This document shows positions 60,660 to 64,000 of a DNA stretch of 64,000 nt, piece by piece. Made by a program: the position numbers and the translations under genes. Positions within the stretch are counted from its first letter, which is position 1; the number at the start of each line of letters is the position of its first letter. The notes under the pieces were generated by a model. That model made no database searches and was not told the origin of the DNA. It worked only from the letters and a program-made list of their open reading frames with translations. Source of the DNA: Epithemia pelagica (taxonomy: Eukaryota > Bacillariophyta > Bacillariophyceae > Surirellales > Surirellaceae); assembly GCA_946965045.2 (NCBI GenBank), contig OX337231.1, positions 806,001-870,000 on the forward strand, written 5' to 3'.

Positions 60660-62425
60660 ATGGATATCCGATATGAGTCCTTCGTTTCCTCTGGGACCCT
60701 GGTTGAGGAGAAAAAGGAGCAATCTTCTCTGGCGGAGGATCTTGTCGTGGACTGCAAAGATTCCATCTTGAACACGGTTCGGTCAGAGGAATGGTACAGA
60801 GTAAGTTGACAGATTCGTCCAATGTGTGCTCGTGTAGTCAAACGAATACTGCTGGTCAATGACAGAGGCCCTGTGGTGTTGTTTTCCAACAAAGCACTTT
60901 GACTGTTTTGTTCCATACTTCTCATCCTTCCAATATAATGCCTTTCTCTCTGTTAGCAATCACTTCTTGTGGTTGTTGTTGGGGCATCTGGAGATTTGGC
61001 CAAGAAAAAGACATACCCAGCTCTCTATTCATTGTGGAAGGCCCGATTGCTTCCACGAGACACCATTATTTGGGGGTTTGCTCGTTCTCCCAAGGAAAAC
61101 GACGACTTTCGACGTCATCTGGAACCCTATTTGAAGGCCGCCAAGGATGGTGGCGCTGCAGCAGACTTCCTCCAGCTGTGTTTTTATCGAAAAGGTGCTT
61201 CCTATGCCGACTGGGGAGGGATCCGTTCCATTCTTTTGGAGTGTCGCATGCAGAATATTCTGTTCTACCTCGCGATTCCTCCAAATGGTAAGTTCTGGTC
61301 GTTTCTCAGTTTGTTCTGGACCTGGATAATGTTGCTTATCGACAGTCTTCTTGTCTAGTCTTTGGTGATTGCACGGGAGCTGTTATGAAAGCTCGACAAC
61401 ATCTTGGAACCAGTGTCGATGGCTTCCTTCGCGTTGTTCTGGAGAAGCCATTTGGGAAAGATACGGAAAGCTGCCAAGAGTTGTTACAAACGTTGGTGGA
61501 TCAAAGGTGGTCAGAAGAGGAGCTGTATCGGATTGACCACTATCTTGGAAAGGAGATGGTGCAAAACATTTTAGTTTTGCGACAACACAATCCATGGATG
61601 CAATCCTTTTGGAATAAGAACTACATTCAGGCCGTCCACTTGATTTGGAAAGAAGATATCGGGACAGAAGGACGCGGAGGGTACTTTGATCCGTACGGAA
61701 TCATTCGAGACATTCTGCAAAACCATCTTTTGCAAGTCTTATCATTGGTGGCAATGGAGTCTCCAGATCAGTGGACATCCGATGAAATACGGAACGCCAA
61801 AGTCAATGTTCTCAAGGCTATGGCACCGGTGAAACTTTCTGATTGTTTGCTGGGACAATACGACGGATACAAAGACGACCCGACGATTGAAAATAGAGAC
61901 ACTGTGTCACCAACCTATGCTTGCATTCGTACCAAGATTGACACACCACGATGGGATGGAGTTAATTTCATCATGGAGGCTGGTAAGGCATTGAACGAAC
62001 GGGTGTGTGAAGTTCGACTTCACTTTCGAGGCTCCGTGACATCCAGTCAGCCCAATGCCTTGGTGCTGCGCCTGCAACCAACACCCAAACTCTTTTTTAC
62101 GGCCAATATCAAAACTCCCGGATTTACATCAACACCAGCGAGTGCACATTTAGGAGTGGACTATCAGAATCATGTGGATGCGATTCCTGATGCCTACACT
62201 AGACTGTTGTTGGACGTCTTACGGGCTCAGCAAGAGAACTTTGTCCGTGACGATGAACTGATTCATGCCTGGAGAATTTTTACTCCGGTACTCCACCAAA
62301 CGGAACAGCAACAGATTGAACCACTGCCCTACAGCCGTGACACGGCCGGCCCAGAGCTCCGTCAAGATTTCTTGAGGAGTATGAGTGTCACACAGCCGTG
62401 GGTAGCCCCTGCATCAGCTCTTTAG
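60660..62425 (+). CDS. G6PD: Glucose-6-phosphate 1-dehydrogenase
   Basis: Three exons: 60660-60800, 60957-61287 and 61359-62425. Introns are 156 bp (GTAAGT...TTAG, phase 0) and 71 bp (GTAAGT...CTAG, phase 1). The product is 512 aa, the usual length. Exon 2 begins QSLLVVVVGASGDLAKKKTY, the NADP-binding GxxGDLA motif. Exon 3 holds LEKPFGKD, the substrate signature RIDHYLGKEMVQN with the catalytic His region, and GGYFDPYGIIRDILQNHLLQ. The C-terminal beta+alpha domain follows to WVAPASAL. No transit or signal peptide is seen in MDIRYESFVSS, so the enzyme should be cytosolic. It oxidises glucose-6-phosphate to 6-phosphogluconolactone and supplies NADPH at the first step of the oxidative pentose phosphate pathway. 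Confidence 0.95.
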
Positions 62426-62878
62426 TAACCAATACTCACTAGCTCCATACTAAGCGAGGGATTTGGTCAGGACAGCTGTTGCATAATGGTATCAATTAAT
62501 CGCACGGCTCTTTAATTATAGCAAGGCAACACAAGGTTATGGATCGAGAATACAACAGATATAGAGCACCCCCTATATGCCACTTCCTAGTCACAATTGT
62601 TCCCTAATCAAGAGACCAATTAATAAAACCTGTCCAAGCCTAGCAGTTGTCGTCCGTTTCTCAACTTGCACATTGTATCCTTCGCTTTCGGATCTACGTT
62701 GTTGATGAGTGTCGATGACTTGTCCTTTCCCGCGGTGATTTTAATACATTAACAGCACAAATAGTCCTATCGATGCATCGCGATTTGACTTTCTACTTCA
62801 ACACTATGAATTGATCCATATATTTTGACTACGACTTCGTAATACATCAGAGGGAGAAGAAAAACGACTTCGTTTTTG
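62426..62878. other. Intergenic, convergent 3' flanks
   Basis: AT-rich, with no frame of note. Confidence 0.55.
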
Positions 62879-64000
62879 CTACAACATCTTCAGAGCATCC
62901 TCCGATAATCCGTATGGAGGAGGGACACGGTTTTCGTGACGCCAGATTCTGGCAATCCACTTTTCATCAATGGCAGGACAACCTTCATGTTCGGTTCGTT
63001 CATCAAACTGCCCCTTAGCATCGGCAGGAAAGAACAGAAGAGCACTTCCCTTTTTTGGCTGAACGGTCAAATGCTTCTCGTCCAAGTCGGATATTGATGC
63101 CGGAAGTCGTCCAAATCGAGTGAGTCCACCCTTTTCAACATCATTCAAGTAGACCAAGAGCGTGGCTAGCGTCTGTCCACCCCGATTGGCATCCTCGGTC
63201 TGCGCCGATCGATTGGCATCAAAGTGTGGTGCCAACACTTGATCCGCTTCGTATCGAATAACTGTCGGGGCCTCGAACATTGACGCCTCCTCTAAGGAAG
63301 CTGAATCTCCACGAAACAGTTTGGCTGCATTCTCCACAAATATTCGCGTTCCACTCGATGCTCCACTGAGGTCGTCCAGAGTGGTGGAGGTACTCGTTCG
63401 AAGAGACTTCAATCCCTCCGCTCTGGAAAATGTGAAGGCGGCGATCAGGGCAGTCACTAGGACAAAAATGATTGCGTAATTCTGCAGTGAGTGAACCACA
63501 AGGTTGAGCTGGCTTGCGTCGCTGCTATCTTTGACCTGGAACCAAGCAGTGGCTAGTGCAACCCATGCCACAGGTCCCTTCGCAGATAATTCAACCAAGT
63601 CCTTAAAATCCTGCGTCCATCCAGCATATGCGACAGGAGAGGGCTCCAATTTTTTCACCTTTGCGGCTTCGATGAGATCATGACAAGCATCATCATCCAA
63701 AAAGTTCTCGACCACAAAGATATCAGGATTCGAGTAAAGCTGTTCAAGTCCTGGATACTGCTCGTTGATAGAAATTCGAGGACCAACAGAACTTGACACC
63801 AACGATGATCTCAAATACGTGATATGTGGCCCCTTGGAGCAATGTGACAGCCTGGAAGATTGGAATCTCAGTTCCTGATGATTGAAACGGCAAGACCTTG
63901 AGGAAGTCTGAAAATGGAATGCCGTTGATTTTCTGGCAAACAAGGTTATTACCGATGCCACAAATGGCAGGAAACACGAAACATTATTATTTCTTGAGCT
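62879..64000 (-). CDS. Prolyl 4-hydroxylase family 2OG-Fe(II) oxygenase, 5' end outside the window
   Basis: At least 373 codons; the frame stays open to the right edge with no in-frame ATG, so the start lies beyond 64000 or in another exon. The first visible residues (CFLPFVASVITLF) could be part of a targeting peptide. The P4H N-terminal part is IFVVENFLDDDACHDLIEAA (about residue 95 of the visible chain); RTSTSTTL is the usual RTS strand; VIRYEADQVLAPHFDANR supplies H-x-D; GGQTLATLLVYLNDVEKGGLTRF and KKGSALLFFP are core strands; EHEGCPAIDEKWIARIW gives the distal His and the 2OG-binding Lys. Between the helix and the RTS strand is a 70-residue insertion containing a hydrophobic segment (YAIIFVLVTALIAAFTF) that may cross a membrane. 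The family hydroxylates prolines in ER or Golgi proteins. Confidence 0.85.
   Translation of the reverse strand, partial: SSRNNNVSCFLPFVASVITLFARKSTAFHFQTSSRSCRFNHQELRFQSSRLSHCSKGPHITYLRSSLVSSSVGPRISINEQYPGLEQLYSNPDIFVVENFLDDDACHDLIEAAKVKKLEPSPVAYAGWTQDFKDLVELSAKGPVAWVALATAWFQVKDSSDASQLNLVVHSLQNYAIIFVLVTALIAAFTFSRAEGLKSLRTSTSTTLDDLSGASSGTRIFVENAAKLFRGDSASLEEASMFEAPTVIRYEADQVLAPHFDANRSAQTEDANRGGQTLATLLVYLNDVEKGGLTRFGRLPASISDLDEKHLTVQPKKGSALLFFPADAKGQFDERTEHEGCPAIDEKWIARIWRHENRVPPPYGLSEDALKML

Overview
The window reads as nuclear DNA of a diatom or close stramenopile relative. It has intron-poor genes with short GT-AG introns (68-156 bp where I could place them), nuclear genes for mitochondrial and ribosomal proteins, a diatom-type DUF6824 regulator, an extended HMG box, an LRR-type C-terminus of the kind seen in diatom proteins, and a dense load of retroelements and CRN-like (Crinkler-type) genes. 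The species cannot be fixed from sequence reading alone; a pennate diatom is my best guess.

Layout. 1-875: the 3' part of a LINE-like ORF on the minus strand, cut by the window edge. 1615-3573: a type II membrane sugar transferase. 3774-9195: a CRN-like REase-kinase block with one frameshifted gene (+), one intact 681-aa gene (-), a tandem duplication with a fold-back hairpin, and a 120-bp repeat found twice. 9289-16366: a multi-pass membrane protein, two tandem genes built from 28-residue helical repeats with N-myristoylation signals, and a spliced SPX-MFS phosphate transporter. 16441-24358: a seemingly complete tyrosine-recombinase retrotransposon (PAT/Ngaro type) with split direct repeats A1...B1-A2-B2 and ORFs for Gag-like, RT-RNase H and tyrosine recombinase proteins; Gag and Pol share one frame broken only by a TGA. 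24452-26509: a third, decayed REase-kinase copy, inverted relative to the intact one and carrying an 82-bp near-perfect palindrome. 26767-29228: a spliced beta-propeller type I membrane protein. 30341-34300: a 1319-aa disordered protein with a Tudor-like fold and a C-terminal LRR-like module. 35207-40364: two small unknown genes and a 1143-aa protein that looks transposon-derived. 41018-43499: HMG-box protein and RCL1. 43722-47801: a LINE-type RT with RNase H. 48242-64000: housekeeping-rich region (PIN-like carrier with a probable frameshift, ribosomal P2, nucleotide-sugar transporter, complex I 24-kDa subunit, DUF6824 protein, DUF616-like glycosyltransferase, papain-like protein, glucose-6-phosphate dehydrogenase, prolyl 4-hydroxylase running off the right edge).

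How it fits together. Metabolic and membrane genes of ordinary type alternate with mobile DNA. The YR element starts 75 bp from the SPX-MFS start codon and the LINE lies within about 200 bp of the RCL1 start codon, so both insertions sit where promoters should be. The REase-kinase copies share noncoding flanks as well as coding sequence, which is how a dispersed repeat behaves. Several genes are spliced and run across more than one reading frame; I joined exons only where donor, acceptor, phase and protein similarity agreed.
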